In this document: positions 52,948 to 61,696 of the stretch, piece after piece
Numbering within the stretch: the first letter of the stretch is position 1
Layout of the letters: each line of letters starts with the position of its first letter
Assembly: GCF_040655075.1 (NCBI RefSeq)
Contig: NZ_JBFAJC010000007.1
Location: 124,001-188,000 of the forward strand
DNA length: 64,000 bases
Origin: Actinoallomurus sp040655075
Lineage (GTDB): Bacteria; Actinomycetota; Actinomycetes; Streptosporangiales; Streptosporangiaceae
Reading direction: 5' to 3'
Translations under genes and position numbers: made by a program
Notes under the pieces: model-generated
Databases searched by the model: none
What the model was told of the DNA's origin: nothing
Seen by the model: only the letters and a program-made list of their open reading frames with translations

Positions 52948-53421
52948 TCAGAGTCCCAGCGCGAGGTCGATGGCCCGCTTCCAGGACCGGAGGAAGTCCG
53001 GGTAACCGGCGGCGAAGTGGCGGAGCTCATCCTGCGCGGCCTCGGTCAGCGCGGTGAGTTCGTAGGTGACCGTCACCCGCGTTCCGGGGCCGTCCGCGCC
53101 GTCCAGGACGACGGACACGGTCCCGGCGTGGACGCCGGGGGTGACGCGGGCGTACGAGACGGTGCGTCCGGGCTCGCGGGCCGTGACCACCCAGGTGGTC
53201 ACCCGGCCGTGGGCCGCCGTCTCGAACGCCGTGCCCGGCGCGGTGTCGTCCTCGGCCGGTGCCGGGAAGCGAGGGTCCCAGCCGTCGACCCAGTCTCGTT
53301 CGCCGACCGGGGTGAACAGACGGAAGGCCTCCTCAGGGGGAAGGCCGACGCGGATCGCGCCGGTGAGACGGTGCCGCGCTCCCTCCACGGCGGGGGCCGG
53401 ATCCGCGCCGCCGGCCGTCAT
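52948..53421 (-). CDS. SRPBCC-family (Bet v 1/AHSA1-like) protein
   Basis: A 157-residue helix-grip protein. Segments: LTGAIRVGLPPEEAFRLFTP, GTRVTVTYELTALTEAAQDE and a C-terminal helix (PDFLRSWKRAIDLAL). The function cannot be assigned. Its ATG (53421) overlaps the stop of the small protein upstream (ATGA), so the two form a translationally coupled pair. Confidence 0.82.
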   Translation of the reverse strand: MTAGGADPAPAVEGARHRLTGAIRVGLPPEEAFRLFTPVGERDWVDGWDPRFPAPAEDDTAPGTAFETAAHGRVTTWVVTAREPGRTVSYARVTPGVHAGTVSVVLDGADGPGTRVTVTYELTALTEAAQDELRHFAAGYPDFLRSWKRAIDLALGL

Positions 53422-53660
53422 TTCTCCTCCAGCCGGTGCGCGTCGGCTGCGGTCAGCGTCAGACCGTACACCGACGTGAGCTGCTCGATCTTTCGCAGTG
53501 TCTCCGGGGAGAAGGGCGCCTTTCCCTCGAAGGCGTGCAGGACGACGCCTTCGACCAGCTCACCGAGGGGCATGTCGAGATACTCGGCGAGCGCTTTGAG
53601 GACCTTCAGGGTGTTGCGCTCGATCCGCAGCCCCGTCTGGACACGCTCAACTGTTACCAT
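53418..53660 (-). CDS. Small RHH/HTH-like protein coupled to SRPBCC
   Basis: An 80-residue protein. The N-terminal TVERVQTGLRIERNTLKVLK strand-helix looks like a ribbon-helix-helix start and is followed by a second helix (LAEYLDMPLGELVEGVVLHA) and a Leu-rich end. It may be a transcription factor that senses or controls expression of the SRPBCC gene. Direct repeats overlap its start codon, in line with autoregulation. I do not know a characterised homologue. Confidence 0.72.
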   Translation of the reverse strand: MVTVERVQTGLRIERNTLKVLKALAEYLDMPLGELVEGVVLHAFEGKAPFSPETLRKIEQLTSVYGLTLTAADAHRLEEK

Positions 53661-53680
53661 GTTACCAAGATAACATGATA
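53652..53680. promoter_or_regulatory. Repeats overlapping the start of the small protein
   Basis: Two head-to-tail copies of TGTTACCA (53652-53659, 53660-53667) followed by an inverted TAACA half (53671-53675). The first copy contains the start codon of the gene. This is a candidate autoregulatory operator. Confidence 0.5.
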
Positions 53681-53733
53681 GCGATCACGGGTACGGCGCC
53701 GCGCCAACGGCGGCGCCGTACCGGGGTCACGCG

Positions 53734-54987
53734 TCAGACGGTGTAGGGCAGGTGCTTGATGCCGTTGATGAAGTTGGACAGCAGGCGGTCCGGCTCGCCG
53801 GTGGCGCGAATGCCCGGAGCCCGCTGGAAAAGCTCGCGGAACATCACGGTGACCTCCCTGCGGGCCAGGTGCGCGCCGAGGCAGAAATGCGGACCCGGGC
53901 CGCCGAAGCCCACGTGCGGGTTGGGATCCCGGGTGATGTCGAAGACCTCCGGGTCGGTGAAGACGGCCTCGTCCCGGTTGGCCGCCCAGTAGTACAGCAG
54001 CAGCTTGTCCCCGGCCTTGAACTCATGGCCGTTCAGCTCGGTGTCGCGGGTCGCGGTGCGCCGCATCCAGATCACCGGCGAGGCGTACCGCACGATCTCC
54101 TCGACGGCGCCCGGGATGTACCGCTCGAAGTCCGAGGCGAGGAGTGCCCGCTGCTCCGGATTGGTGGTGAGCAGGTGCAGGCCGTGCGCGATGGCGTTGC
54201 GCGTGGTCTCGTTGCCGGCGACGACCAGGAGGATGAAGAAGGACCCGAGCTCCTGGTCGGTCAGCGACTCGCCGTCGATGTTCGCGTTGACCAGGGCCGA
54301 GATGAGGTCGCCGGTCGGCTCGTCGCGGCGCCGCCGGCCGACCTCCTCGACGAGATCCTTCAGGGTCTGCCCGGCCTCGAGGAGCTGGAGCGCGACCTGG
54401 TCGGGGTCGTCCGGGACGAACTCGGGGTCGGCGCCGGCGAGGATGACGTTGGTGTTGTCGAAGACGGTCTTGTAGTGCCTCTCGTCGATCCCCATCAGGT
54501 CACAGATGATCTTCAAGGGAAGCCGGGCGGCGACGTCGGTCACGAAGTCGCCGGCGCCCTTGGCCAGGACCTCCTCGACGACCTGCCCGGCGGTGGCCTG
54601 CACCTGGTCCTCGAACCGCTGGATCATGCGCGGCGAGAACGCGCGCGAGACGATCCGGCGGATCTTGGCGTGCCGCGGATCGTCCATGTTGATCATGGAG
54701 CCGAAGTACTCGCCGAGGTCGGCCGGCATGTCATTGATGTTGATCGCGCCCTGCCCGGAGCAGAAGTCGGCCGGCCGGCGCGACGCCTCCACGACGTCCG
54801 CGTGGCTCACCAGCGCGTAGTAACCGGGTCCAGTGGGCAAGAACGACATCTCCGGTTCGCGGAAGAACGCCGGCCGCGGCAACCTCCGCAGCGTCCGGAA
54901 CAACGCGTGACGCTCCTCGAGCGGACGTTCCCAGAACTCCCATTCGGTCAGATCGATCCCGTCGGGCCGGGTCTTCTCCACCGTCAT
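53734..54987 (-). CDS. Cytochrome P450
   Basis: A 417-residue soluble P450 that inserts oxygen into an organic substrate with electrons from a ferredoxin. The I-helix is LLVVAGNETTRNAIAHGLHL, the E-x-x-R is EEIVRYASP, and the heme loop is FGGPGPHFCLGAHLARRE. The N-terminus (IDLTEWEFWERPLEERHALF) resembles CYP124/CYP125/CYP142-type steroid and branched-lipid hydroxylases. ATG 54987 is chosen because this N-terminus begins there. A hydrolase and the 10-methyl fatty acid genes lie upstream on the same strand, which makes a lipid substrate plausible. Confidence 0.94.
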   Translation of the reverse strand: MTVEKTRPDGIDLTEWEFWERPLEERHALFRTLRRLPRPAFFREPEMSFLPTGPGYYALVSHADVVEASRRPADFCSGQGAININDMPADLGEYFGSMINMDDPRHAKIRRIVSRAFSPRMIQRFEDQVQATAGQVVEEVLAKGAGDFVTDVAARLPLKIICDLMGIDERHYKTVFDNTNVILAGADPEFVPDDPDQVALQLLEAGQTLKDLVEEVGRRRRDEPTGDLISALVNANIDGESLTDQELGSFFILLVVAGNETTRNAIAHGLHLLTTNPEQRALLASDFERYIPGAVEEIVRYASPVIWMRRTATRDTELNGHEFKAGDKLLLYYWAANRDEAVFTDPEVFDITRDPNPHVGFGGPGPHFCLGAHLARREVTVMFRELFQRAPGIRATGEPDRLLSNFINGIKHLPYTV

Positions 54988-55005
54988 CCGCCACCCCTCA
55001 CCATT

Positions 55006-55018
55006 AGAATCGCATTCT
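55006..55018. promoter_or_regulatory. Palindrome in the P450 promoter
   Basis: AGAATCGCATTCT, a perfect 5-3-5 inverted repeat, 19-31 bases ahead of the P450 start, followed by a direct CATTCTG copy. Similar short AGAAT-N3-ATTCT sites are bound by lipid-responsive TetR proteins; the regulator here is unknown. Confidence 0.5.
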
Positions 55019-55076
55019 GCTCCATTCTGCCAAAGTGGCCACTTACGCCGCAGGCGATGGTGACGACGAGCGTCCG

Positions 55077-55943
55077 TCAGGCGTCCAGCCAGTCGAGGAT
55101 CAGCCGGTTCACCTCGGCCGGCCTCTCCAGGTGAAGGAAGTGACCGACGTCCGAGACGATCCGCGCCACCGACCCGGGCGGGAGATGGGCCTCCACGTCC
55201 GTCGCCGACGGCGCGGCCAGGCAGCCGTCGGCCGCGCCGTGCAGATAGAGCGCCGGCCGCTCGCCGACGCGCTCGGCCGCCTCCTGCACGGCGGCGTACG
55301 CGGGGACGTGCCGCGACGGGTCGAGCATCGCCCGGTAGTAGCCGATGGCGGCGGCGAGGTTCTCCGGGTCGCGCAGGCACTCCTTGGCGTACGCGACGTC
55401 GCGGGTCGCGTCGTAGCCGGGCGACCAGTCCGCCCACAGGCCGTCCAGGAACGCCATGTCCCCCGTTAGCACGGCCGTCTCGGCCAGCGGCGTCTGGAAG
55501 AGGAATATGTAGAAGGACCGTTTGAGCTGCGCGTAGTCGAAGAACGCCGACAGCAGCGCACCGAACGGCGGGACCGCCATGGCCACCGCGCGCCGCCAGC
55601 GCTCCGGCGCCGCCGAGACCGCGGCGTACGTCGCGGCGGCGCCCCAGTCGTGCCCGATGAGCACGGCGTCGGCGTCCCCGCCGAAGGCCTCGTGCAGGGC
55701 GTTCGCGTCCGCCGCCAGCGCGCCGGTCTGGTAGGCGCCGTCCTTCGGCACCTCCGTGGGCGCGTACCCGCGCAGGAACGGCGCGACCGCGTGGTAGCCG
55801 GCGTCGGCCAGCGCGGGCATCAAGTGCCGCCACGTGTGCGCCGAATCGGGAAAGCCGTGCAGGCACAGGGCGAGCGGCCCGCTACCGGCCTCCAGGTAGC
55901 CGAAGGTCAGATCGTTCGCACGAATCGTCGCGATCTCCGCCAT
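55077..55943 (-). CDS. Alpha/beta hydrolase, epoxide-hydrolase-like
   Basis: A 288-residue enzyme with the epoxide hydrolase/haloalkane dehalogenase elbow VLIGHDWGAAATYA, where the nucleophile is Asp instead of Ser, and the oxyanion motif LCLHGFPDSAHTWRH. The catalytic His is likely in VSDVGHFLHLERP. It would open epoxides or dehalogenate a substrate. The P450 gene begins 90 bases downstream, so the two may act in succession on one lipid. Confidence 0.9.
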   Translation of the reverse strand: MAEIATIRANDLTFGYLEAGSGPLALCLHGFPDSAHTWRHLMPALADAGYHAVAPFLRGYAPTEVPKDGAYQTGALAADANALHEAFGGDADAVLIGHDWGAAATYAAVSAAPERWRRAVAMAVPPFGALLSAFFDYAQLKRSFYIFLFQTPLAETAVLTGDMAFLDGLWADWSPGYDATRDVAYAKECLRDPENLAAAIGYYRAMLDPSRHVPAYAAVQEAAERVGERPALYLHGAADGCLAAPSATDVEAHLPPGSVARIVSDVGHFLHLERPAEVNRLILDWLDA

Positions 55944-56065
55944 GAGCCGACGTTAAGCCGCCGTCGCCCCGACGTCACCGTCTTCGGCGAACCCGGCCAG
56001 GGCAGGACATCATCCGCGAACGGGGCGACGAAGCCGACCGCCGATGCTCCGCCCGCAGAGAGACG

Positions 56066-56091
56066 GCGGTCGCGGCGCGTGCCGCGACCGC
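56066..56091 (-). terminator. Terminator hairpin after the 10-methyl fatty acid genes
   Basis: GCGGTCGCGGC (56066-56076), loop GCGT, GCCGCGACCGC (56081-56091): a perfect 11-bp stem, 14 bases after the methyltransferase stop. Confidence 0.65.
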
Positions 56092-56104
56092 ACGTCACCG
56101 CGGG

Positions 56105-57388
56105 TCAGCCGGCCGTCGGCGGCTCGAACGAGGGCCGCAACGGCATGCCGGAGCCTCCGTCGTCGTGCAGTTTGACGCCGAGGACCTGGTGCAGCTGGAT
56201 CCAGTTGAGGTCGAAGCCGAGCCGCGAGCCGGCCATGTACAGCCGCCACACGCGAGCGGTGCCCTCCCCCACCTCGGCGACGGCCTCGTCCCAGTGGTCG
56301 TCGAGGTTGCGGCACCAGCCGGTGAGGGTCTTCGCGTAGTGCTCACGGAGGTTCTCCTCGTGCCGGATCTCGAACCCCGCGTCGTTCATCCGCGAGATCA
56401 GCCAGCCCGGCCCCTCGAGCTCGCCGTCGGGGAAGACGTACCGGTTGATGAAGCCTTCCTCCCGGATCGACGGCTCACTGTCGTCGGGACGGGTGATGCA
56501 GTGGTTGAGCATCCGCCCGCCGGGCTTCAGCTTGCCGTACAGGAAGGAGAAGTAGCCGGGGACGTTGGCCTTGCCGATGTGCTCGGTCAGGCCGATCGAG
56601 CTGACGGCGTCGAAGTCGCCCTCGGTGACGTCCCGGTAGTCGAGGTGGCGGACCTCGGCGAGCTCCGACAGCCCGGCCTCGGCGATCGCCTTCTGCGCCC
56701 ACTCGGCCTGCTGCTTGGACAGCGTCACGCCGAGCGCCTTCACGCCGTACTCGCGCGCGGCGTGCATGACCATGCCGCCCCAGCCGCAGCCGACGTCGAG
56801 CAGCCGCATGCCCGTGCGCAGTCCGAGCTTGCGGGCGACGAGGTCGAACTTGTTGAACTGCGCCTGTTCCAGCGTCGCGTCCTCCGACGGGAAGCACGCA
56901 CAGGTGTAGGCCATCGACGGGCCGAGCACCCACTCGTAGAAGGTGTTCGAGACGTCGTAGTGATGGGAGATCGCCTTGGCGTCACGGCGCTTCGAATGCC
57001 GCAGGCCCGACAGCAGCGGCACCCGGGCGGGCCGGACCTCCTGTGGCGGCGGGTCGAGGCGCTTCAGCGCGGCGGCGCGCAGCAGCGGGTCGCGCAGGAT
57101 GCCGCGCAGCAGCGTCGTCTTGTCGGCCCACGTCAGCTCCCCCAGCGCCGACTGCATCCGGTACAGCGCCGTATGCATGTCCCCGATGATGTCGAGGTGC
57201 CCCGCGACGTACGCCCGCGCCAGCCCGAGCGCGCCCGGCGCGTGCGCGAGGTAGGAGATCGCGTACGGCGACTTCACCTCCACCCTGATGTCCGCGCCGA
57301 GAGCGCCCGCACGGCTCTCGTCATAGGCCCGGAACTCCACCTGCGCATCGCGACCGACGACACGCTCGAATGCCTCCGCCAGCTTCAT
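56105..57388 (-). CDS. tmsB: SAM-dependent fatty acid methyltransferase (10-methyl fatty acid synthesis)
   Basis: A 427-residue cyclopropane-fatty-acid-synthase-family enzyme. Segments: SKRRDAKAISHHYDVSNTFY (CFA signature), SAM motif I RLLDVGCGWGGMVMHAAR, and SSIGLTEHIGKANVPGYF. With the adjacent reductase it corresponds to BfaB/TmsB, which methylates C10 of oleoyl chains to a 10-methylene intermediate. Start ATG 57388, two bases after the reductase stop. The pair makes tuberculostearic-type lipids known from Mycobacterium and Thermomonospora relatives. Confidence 0.9.
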   Translation of the reverse strand: MKLAEAFERVVGRDAQVEFRAYDESRAGALGADIRVEVKSPYAISYLAHAPGALGLARAYVAGHLDIIGDMHTALYRMQSALGELTWADKTTLLRGILRDPLLRAAALKRLDPPPQEVRPARVPLLSGLRHSKRRDAKAISHHYDVSNTFYEWVLGPSMAYTCACFPSEDATLEQAQFNKFDLVARKLGLRTGMRLLDVGCGWGGMVMHAAREYGVKALGVTLSKQQAEWAQKAIAEAGLSELAEVRHLDYRDVTEGDFDAVSSIGLTEHIGKANVPGYFSFLYGKLKPGGRMLNHCITRPDDSEPSIREEGFINRYVFPDGELEGPGWLISRMNDAGFEIRHEENLREHYAKTLTGWCRNLDDHWDEAVAEVGEGTARVWRLYMAGSRLGFDLNWIQLHQVLGVKLHDDGGSGMPLRPSFEPPTAG

Positions 57389-57390
57389 GC

Positions 57391-58755
57391 TCACCTGCCT
57401 CGTACGGTTTTGTCGTAGAGATCCAGCAGCCGTCGGTCCGGGTCGTATTCCTCCTTCAGCCGCTGGTACGTCGTGCCGTCGTAGTACCGCCAGAAGTCCT
57501 CGCGGGTGTAGAAGGCCGTCGAGTACAGCGATTTGTGGCCGTCGAGGCGGGCGACCTCGCGCTCGATCAGCCGGTTGTGGTGTTCGGGTAGTCGGCCGGG
57601 CTTCTGCGGCACCGTTCCCCAGAAGCCCACGTTGACGTACGTCCGCCCGGGCTCCAGGGGGTACAGCGGCCACTTGTCCTGTGCCCGCAGCGGGCAGAGC
57701 CACACCGGGCTCATGCCGATCTCGCGGTGGAAGAAGTCCAGGAAGTCCGGCAGCCGCTCCACCGGCACCTCGACGTCCTGGATGACGTCCTCCCGCGGCG
57801 GGCGACCCAGCCAGCGGTCGACCCGTGCCGACGTCTGCAGTCGCTTGTCGAGGGCGACCAAGCGACGGTAGACGTCGGAGCGTTTCTTGGACGCCGGCCA
57901 CGCCCGGCGTATCAGGGGGTTCTGGACGCCGAACGCCCGCGAGCACCAGAACCAGTCGGTGTCCCAGCGCCAGAGGTAGTCGTGCGTGGTCAGCACGTCG
58001 GTCGGCGGACCGTCCGGCCGCAGCCAGCGCGCCGTGACGTAGCGGTCGCGTATCGAGCGGTAGTAGATGTCCTGCCCGGTGTAGTCGGAGACGCGCTCGG
58101 CCGTGTCGGCGAACCTGCCGAGCGTGAGATACACCTCGTCCCCGCCGAACACCGTGCCGTCGATGAAGTCCGCCTGCGCGCCGAGCTCGTCGATGGCCTC
58201 CGCGCACTCCCGGGCGGAGGAGAACCGCACGTGCCACAACGCGACGTACGGCTTGACGGGCTGCAGCCGAATCTTCAGCCGCAGGGTGTATCCGAGCGTG
58301 CCGTACGAGTTGGGGAACGCGTAGAACAGGTCGCGGTGCTCGTTGTCCGGGGTCGCGACGACGACCTGACCCGAGCCGGTGAGGATCTCCATCTCCAGGA
58401 CCGACTCGTGCGGCAGACCGTGGTGGAACGACGACGACTCGATGCCGAGCCCGGTGACCGCGCCGCCCAGGGTGATGGTCTTCAGCTGCGGCACGACCAG
58501 CGGCATCAGCCCGTACGGCAGCGTCGCGTCGACCAGGTCCTCGTACGTCGTCATGCCCTGCACGTCGGCGACCCGGGCCTCGGGATCGACGCTGAGGACC
58601 TTGTCGAAGCCGCTCACGTCCAGGCCGGGGGCCTGGATCTCGTCGCGGAAACGGAACAGGTTCGAGGTGCGTTTCGCCAGCCGGACCGGGGTGCCCTCGG
58701 GGATGGCCCGGTAGGAGGCCAGGAGCTTCTCGACCGCGCTGTGGTGACCTGTCAC
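57391..58755 (-). CDS. tmsA: FAD-dependent 10-methylene fatty acid reductase
   Basis: A 454-residue FAD-linked oxidoreductase. The FAD_binding_4 domain (about 30-200) shows QLKTITLGGAVTGLGIESSS and FPNSYGTLGYTLRLKIRL; the C-terminal part (HREIGMSPVWLCPLRAQDKW, RTYVNVGFWGTVP) resembles sterol delta-24 reductase (DHCR24) proteins. In the BfaA/TmsA system this enzyme reduces the 10-methylene chain to 10-methyl. GTG 58755 begins the family N-terminus. It is upstream in the operon; 2 bases separate it from the methyltransferase. Confidence 0.9.
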   Translation of the reverse strand: MTGHHSAVEKLLASYRAIPEGTPVRLAKRTSNLFRFRDEIQAPGLDVSGFDKVLSVDPEARVADVQGMTTYEDLVDATLPYGLMPLVVPQLKTITLGGAVTGLGIESSSFHHGLPHESVLEMEILTGSGQVVVATPDNEHRDLFYAFPNSYGTLGYTLRLKIRLQPVKPYVALWHVRFSSARECAEAIDELGAQADFIDGTVFGGDEVYLTLGRFADTAERVSDYTGQDIYYRSIRDRYVTARWLRPDGPPTDVLTTHDYLWRWDTDWFWCSRAFGVQNPLIRRAWPASKKRSDVYRRLVALDKRLQTSARVDRWLGRPPREDVIQDVEVPVERLPDFLDFFHREIGMSPVWLCPLRAQDKWPLYPLEPGRTYVNVGFWGTVPQKPGRLPEHHNRLIEREVARLDGHKSLYSTAFYTREDFWRYYDGTTYQRLKEEYDPDRRLLDLYDKTVRGR

Positions 58756-58848
58756 CGGTCGATCTTCTCACCACCGTCCAGGTCGTTACAGCCAGGGCGC
58801 GTGTAGTGTCGGATTCGGCGGCGGTGTAGGACGCGAGGGGCGGCGCCC

Positions 58849-59439
58849 ATGGGGAAGCTCTACGAACGCATCGACGAGCGGCTTCGTGCCTTCATCGCGG
58901 CGCAGCCGATGTTCTTCGTGGCGACCGCCCCGGCGGCGGGCGGCCACGTCAACGTCTCCCCCAAGGGCTACCGCGACACCTTCGCGATCCTGGACGACCT
59001 GACGGTGGCCTACCTCGACCTGTACGGCAGCGGCTCGGAGACGATCGCGCACCTGCGCGACAACGGCCGGATCACCATCATGTTCTGCTCGTTCGATCGG
59101 CAGCCCAAGATCTTGCGCCTGTACGGCTCCGGGCGCGTCGTACGGCCGGACGCCCCGGAGTGGGCCTCGCTCATCGGCCGCTTCGGAGGACACCCCGGCA
59201 CGCGGACCATCATCGTGGTCGACGTCGAGCGCATCGCCGACTCCTGCGGTTACTCGGTCCCGTTCATGGAGCTCGCCGGGGAGCGGCCCCTGCTCGACGA
59301 CCAGCACGGCCGCCGGGCCCCCGAGGAATGGGCGCCGCGCGTCGAGCGCAACGGCGCGAGCATCGACGGCCTGCCCGCCCTCGAGCCCGACCACCCAGCG
59401 CCGTCGGCCTCGGGCGTCAGCGCACCAGCCGAAGCGTGA
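58849..59439 (+). CDS. Pyridoxamine 5'-phosphate oxidase family protein
   Basis: A 196-residue flavin-binding split-barrel protein (about 1-140), with FFVATAPAAGGHVNVSPKGY, NGRITIMFCSFDRQPKILRL and a GSGRVVRPD turn, then a C-terminal extension. Members bind FMN or F420 and handle small substrates; a specific reaction is not known. Divergent from the tmsA gene with 93 bases between. Its 3' end overlaps that of the next gene by 23 bases. Confidence 0.87.
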   Translation: MGKLYERIDERLRAFIAAQPMFFVATAPAAGGHVNVSPKGYRDTFAILDDLTVAYLDLYGSGSETIAHLRDNGRITIMFCSFDRQPKILRLYGSGRVVRPDAPEWASLIGRFGGHPGTRTIIVVDVERIADSCGYSVPFMELAGERPLLDDQHGRRAPEEWAPRVERNGASIDGLPALEPDHPAPSASGVSAPAEA

Positions 59440-59947
59440 AGGGATAGCGGAACGGCGTTCCCGCGAGCCCGAGCAGCGCGGCCACCCCGCACACGATCCA
59501 GCTGACGGCGTACGCGATCGCCCCGACGCCGAGCGTCACGACCGTGAGGATCAGCAGCGTGAGCTGGAAGTTGAGCGCCGTCACGATGTGAGCGCGGACG
59601 TACGGCGAGCGGCGGGCGGTCGTGCACAGCATGACCAGCGGCCCGAGGAAGAGCGTCGTGCCGCCGAGGACGTGCGCGAGCGCGGCCAGCACCCGCTGCT
59701 CGGCGGTCGGCTCACCGACCGGCATCGACACGGCGCGCGCGGCGGGTCCCGCGGGCACGGGGGCCAGGTCCGCCAGGACCGCGTCCAGGTCGGCACGCGT
59801 CCGCGCGGTCATGGCGAGATGCAGCCGCAGGTCGAGTTCTTCCTTGTCGATGCGGCCTTCGGCGAAGGCCTGCTGCAGCCGGTCGACGATCGGCTCACGT
59901 TCGGTCGTGGAGACGCGCAGCGCGCCGGGCGGTACGGAGGTGGTCAT
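59417..59947 (-). CDS. DUF1707/DUF4870 membrane protein
   Basis: A 176-residue protein: N-terminal DUF1707 (about 8-62: LRVSTTEREPIVDRLQQAFA, GRIDKEELDLRLHLAMTART), a short linker, then DUF4870-type hydrophobic helices (LGGTTLFLGPLVML, TALNFQLTLLILTVVTLGVG, SWIVCGVAALLGLAG). DUF1707 modules are common in actinobacterial membrane proteins of unknown role and resemble SHOCT-like interaction modules. ATG 59947 precedes the DUF1707 start. Confidence 0.9.
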   Translation of the reverse strand: MTTSVPPGALRVSTTEREPIVDRLQQAFAEGRIDKEELDLRLHLAMTARTRADLDAVLADLAPVPAGPAARAVSMPVGEPTAEQRVLAALAHVLGGTTLFLGPLVMLCTTARRSPYVRAHIVTALNFQLTLLILTVVTLGVGAIAYAVSWIVCGVAALLGLAGTPFRYPFTLRLVR

Positions 59948-60030
59948 AACTCGATCGTGCTCCGCGCCGGCTTCCAGAGCCATCGGGGAGACCCCTGATC
60001 GGTCCCTGAGGTCAACCCGAGTACGGCACG

Positions 60031-61116
60031 TCAGCCTCCGGACGGCGCGCCCGGTGCGGGGGTGGCGGGCGACCCGGGCGGCAGGGCGGGGTTCCCCGCG
60101 CCGGGCGGTGCGGCCGTTCCTCCCTGGCCCTTCGGGTGGGACGCCGACTGCTCGTGCGGGCTCTTCCGCTGGGGGACAGGCCCGTCGAAGTACACCTGAC
60201 CGGGTTTGAGAGGACGGCCGCCGAACAGCTCCGGCACCGTCACGAACGTGAAGCCGCGGTGGGCCAGGCCGACCAGGATCTTGGGCACGGCGTTCACCGT
60301 CGTGGGGTGGATGTCGTGCATGAGGATGATGTCGCCCGGCCGGGCCCAGCTGACGGCCCGGTGGGCGACGATCGCCGAGTTCCGGTCCAGCCAGTCGTTC
60401 GTGTCGACGCTCCAGAGGATCTGCGCCATGCCCATGTGGCGCGTCACCGCGGCCACGCGCCGGTTCGTGGCGCCGTACGGCGGGCGCATCAGCGGTGTAC
60501 CGCCGCCGGTGGCCCGGCGGATCTCGCCGAGCGTGCGCACCAACTCCGACCTGACCGCGCCGTCGGACATCGCACTGAGCTGCGGATGCGTCCAGCTGTG
60601 GTCGCCGATCGCGTGGCCCTCGGCGAGTTCGCGCCGCACGAGCGCCTCCCGGCCGCGGATGCTGCCGCCGATCAGGAAGAACGTGGCCTTGACGTGACGG
60701 GCGGCGAGCATGTCGAGCAGCTTGGCGGTGTACGGGCCGGGGCCGTCGTCGAACGTGAGCGCGATGCACTTGACCTTGTGGCAGTCGACCCTGGGACGCG
60801 CGGCGGGGGACGCGGCGGCTCGCGGCGGCCAGGAGAAGGAGCGGAGGCGGGTGGCCAGGTCGGCGGCCGGACGCGCGGCCGCTCCGGAGCCGCCGGTGAC
60901 ACGCCGCAGGTCCGGCCCGGCGGGCGGCCGTGCCGGCGTGGGGCGGGCGGCGCCGGTCGGCGCTCCCTGCGCGGAGGAGGCCACGGTGGGGTGCGCACCA
61001 AGGCCGCTGAGCCAGCCCAGCCCCAGCACGACCGCGGCGATGGCGATGCCCTTGCGACGCGGCGCGACGCGCCCATTACCCGATCGGGCGATCCTCGACG
61101 GAATGACGAAGCCCAC
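60031..61116 (-). CDS. Polysaccharide deacetylase (NodB/PgdA-type), secreted
   Basis: A 361-residue exported enzyme that removes N-acetyl groups from chitin or peptidoglycan sugars. N-terminal signal anchor (KGIAIAAVVLGLGWLSGLGA) and Pro/Ala linker precede the NodB domain (about 110-320): TFDDGPGPYT (general base and metal Asp), DHSWTHPQL (metal His pair), RPPYGATNRR and IILMHDIHPTT. The C-terminus is a Pro/Gly-rich tail. GTG 61116 follows a GGGGG stretch; GTG 61155 would add 13 residues. Confidence 0.9.
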   Translation of the reverse strand: MGFVIPSRIARSGNGRVAPRRKGIAIAAVVLGLGWLSGLGAHPTVASSAQGAPTGAARPTPARPPAGPDLRRVTGGSGAAARPAADLATRLRSFSWPPRAAASPAARPRVDCHKVKCIALTFDDGPGPYTAKLLDMLAARHVKATFFLIGGSIRGREALVRRELAEGHAIGDHSWTHPQLSAMSDGAVRSELVRTLGEIRRATGGGTPLMRPPYGATNRRVAAVTRHMGMAQILWSVDTNDWLDRNSAIVAHRAVSWARPGDIILMHDIHPTTVNAVPKILVGLAHRGFTFVTVPELFGGRPLKPGQVYFDGPVPQRKSPHEQSASHPKGQGGTAAPPGAGNPALPPGSPATPAPGAPSGG

Positions 61117-61339
61117 CGAACCCCCGATTCGCGATCTACGCACGACAGGGCACACCTTAATGCGATATTTGCTTTAGTGATCTCGAGTCGGTCAAATGCC
61201 GACAAGCGCATGGTGCCATCGTTTGGAACCCTGCACGATGGATCGGGCGTTAGAGACGTGACGAATCGCGCGATCCGGCTCCGGAGGCCGTCAGGCGACG
61301 GACGAGAGGATCGCAACGGGTTCTTGGGGAGGACGTCCG

Positions 61340-61690
61340 ATGAGGTGGGGCGATCGCTTCGGGATTCGCCGCTGGCGGGGGAACAGGGTCACCATGCTCG
61401 ACCGGGAGGCGACGAACGCCGACATCGAGTCGCTGATGGCGTTCGCCCGCAGCCGCAGAGGCGTGGAGTTCTACGTCGAGCCGGAGACGTTCGCCACCGA
61501 CACCACGGCCGTGGCGATCGCCGCCGACGGCGAATGGACCCGGCGCCGGGTCGGCTCCCCGCAGGTCATCCACAAGGTCGCCCGCGACCTGCGACTCCCG
61601 GTGTACGACGTGCAGATCACCGGCTATCCGCAGCGCATGCGGGACTTCAACGAGCGCCGCAAACGCCAGGGCGGCGCCACCTCACTCTGA
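61340..61690 (+). CDS. Conserved small protein of unknown function
   Basis: A 116-residue protein with an Arg/Trp-rich N-terminus, then LDREATNADIESLMAFARSR, RRGVEFYVEPETFATDTTAV and QVIHKVARDLRLPVYDVQIT. It has no signal peptide or membrane helix. The sequence has the style of conserved actinobacterial oxidoreductase-associated unknowns, but I do not recognise a named family. ATG 61340 or 61394 could start it. Confidence 0.75.
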   Translation: MRWGDRFGIRRWRGNRVTMLDREATNADIESLMAFARSRRGVEFYVEPETFATDTTAVAIAADGEWTRRRVGSPQVIHKVARDLRLPVYDVQITGYPQRMRDFNERRKRQGGATSL

Positions 61691-61696
61691 CCTCGG

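Noticed and set aside
55944..56065. Extension of the hydrolase gene upstream
   Set aside because: The frame stays open for a while but the family N-terminus begins at 55943, and a terminator hairpin for the preceding operon lies in between.
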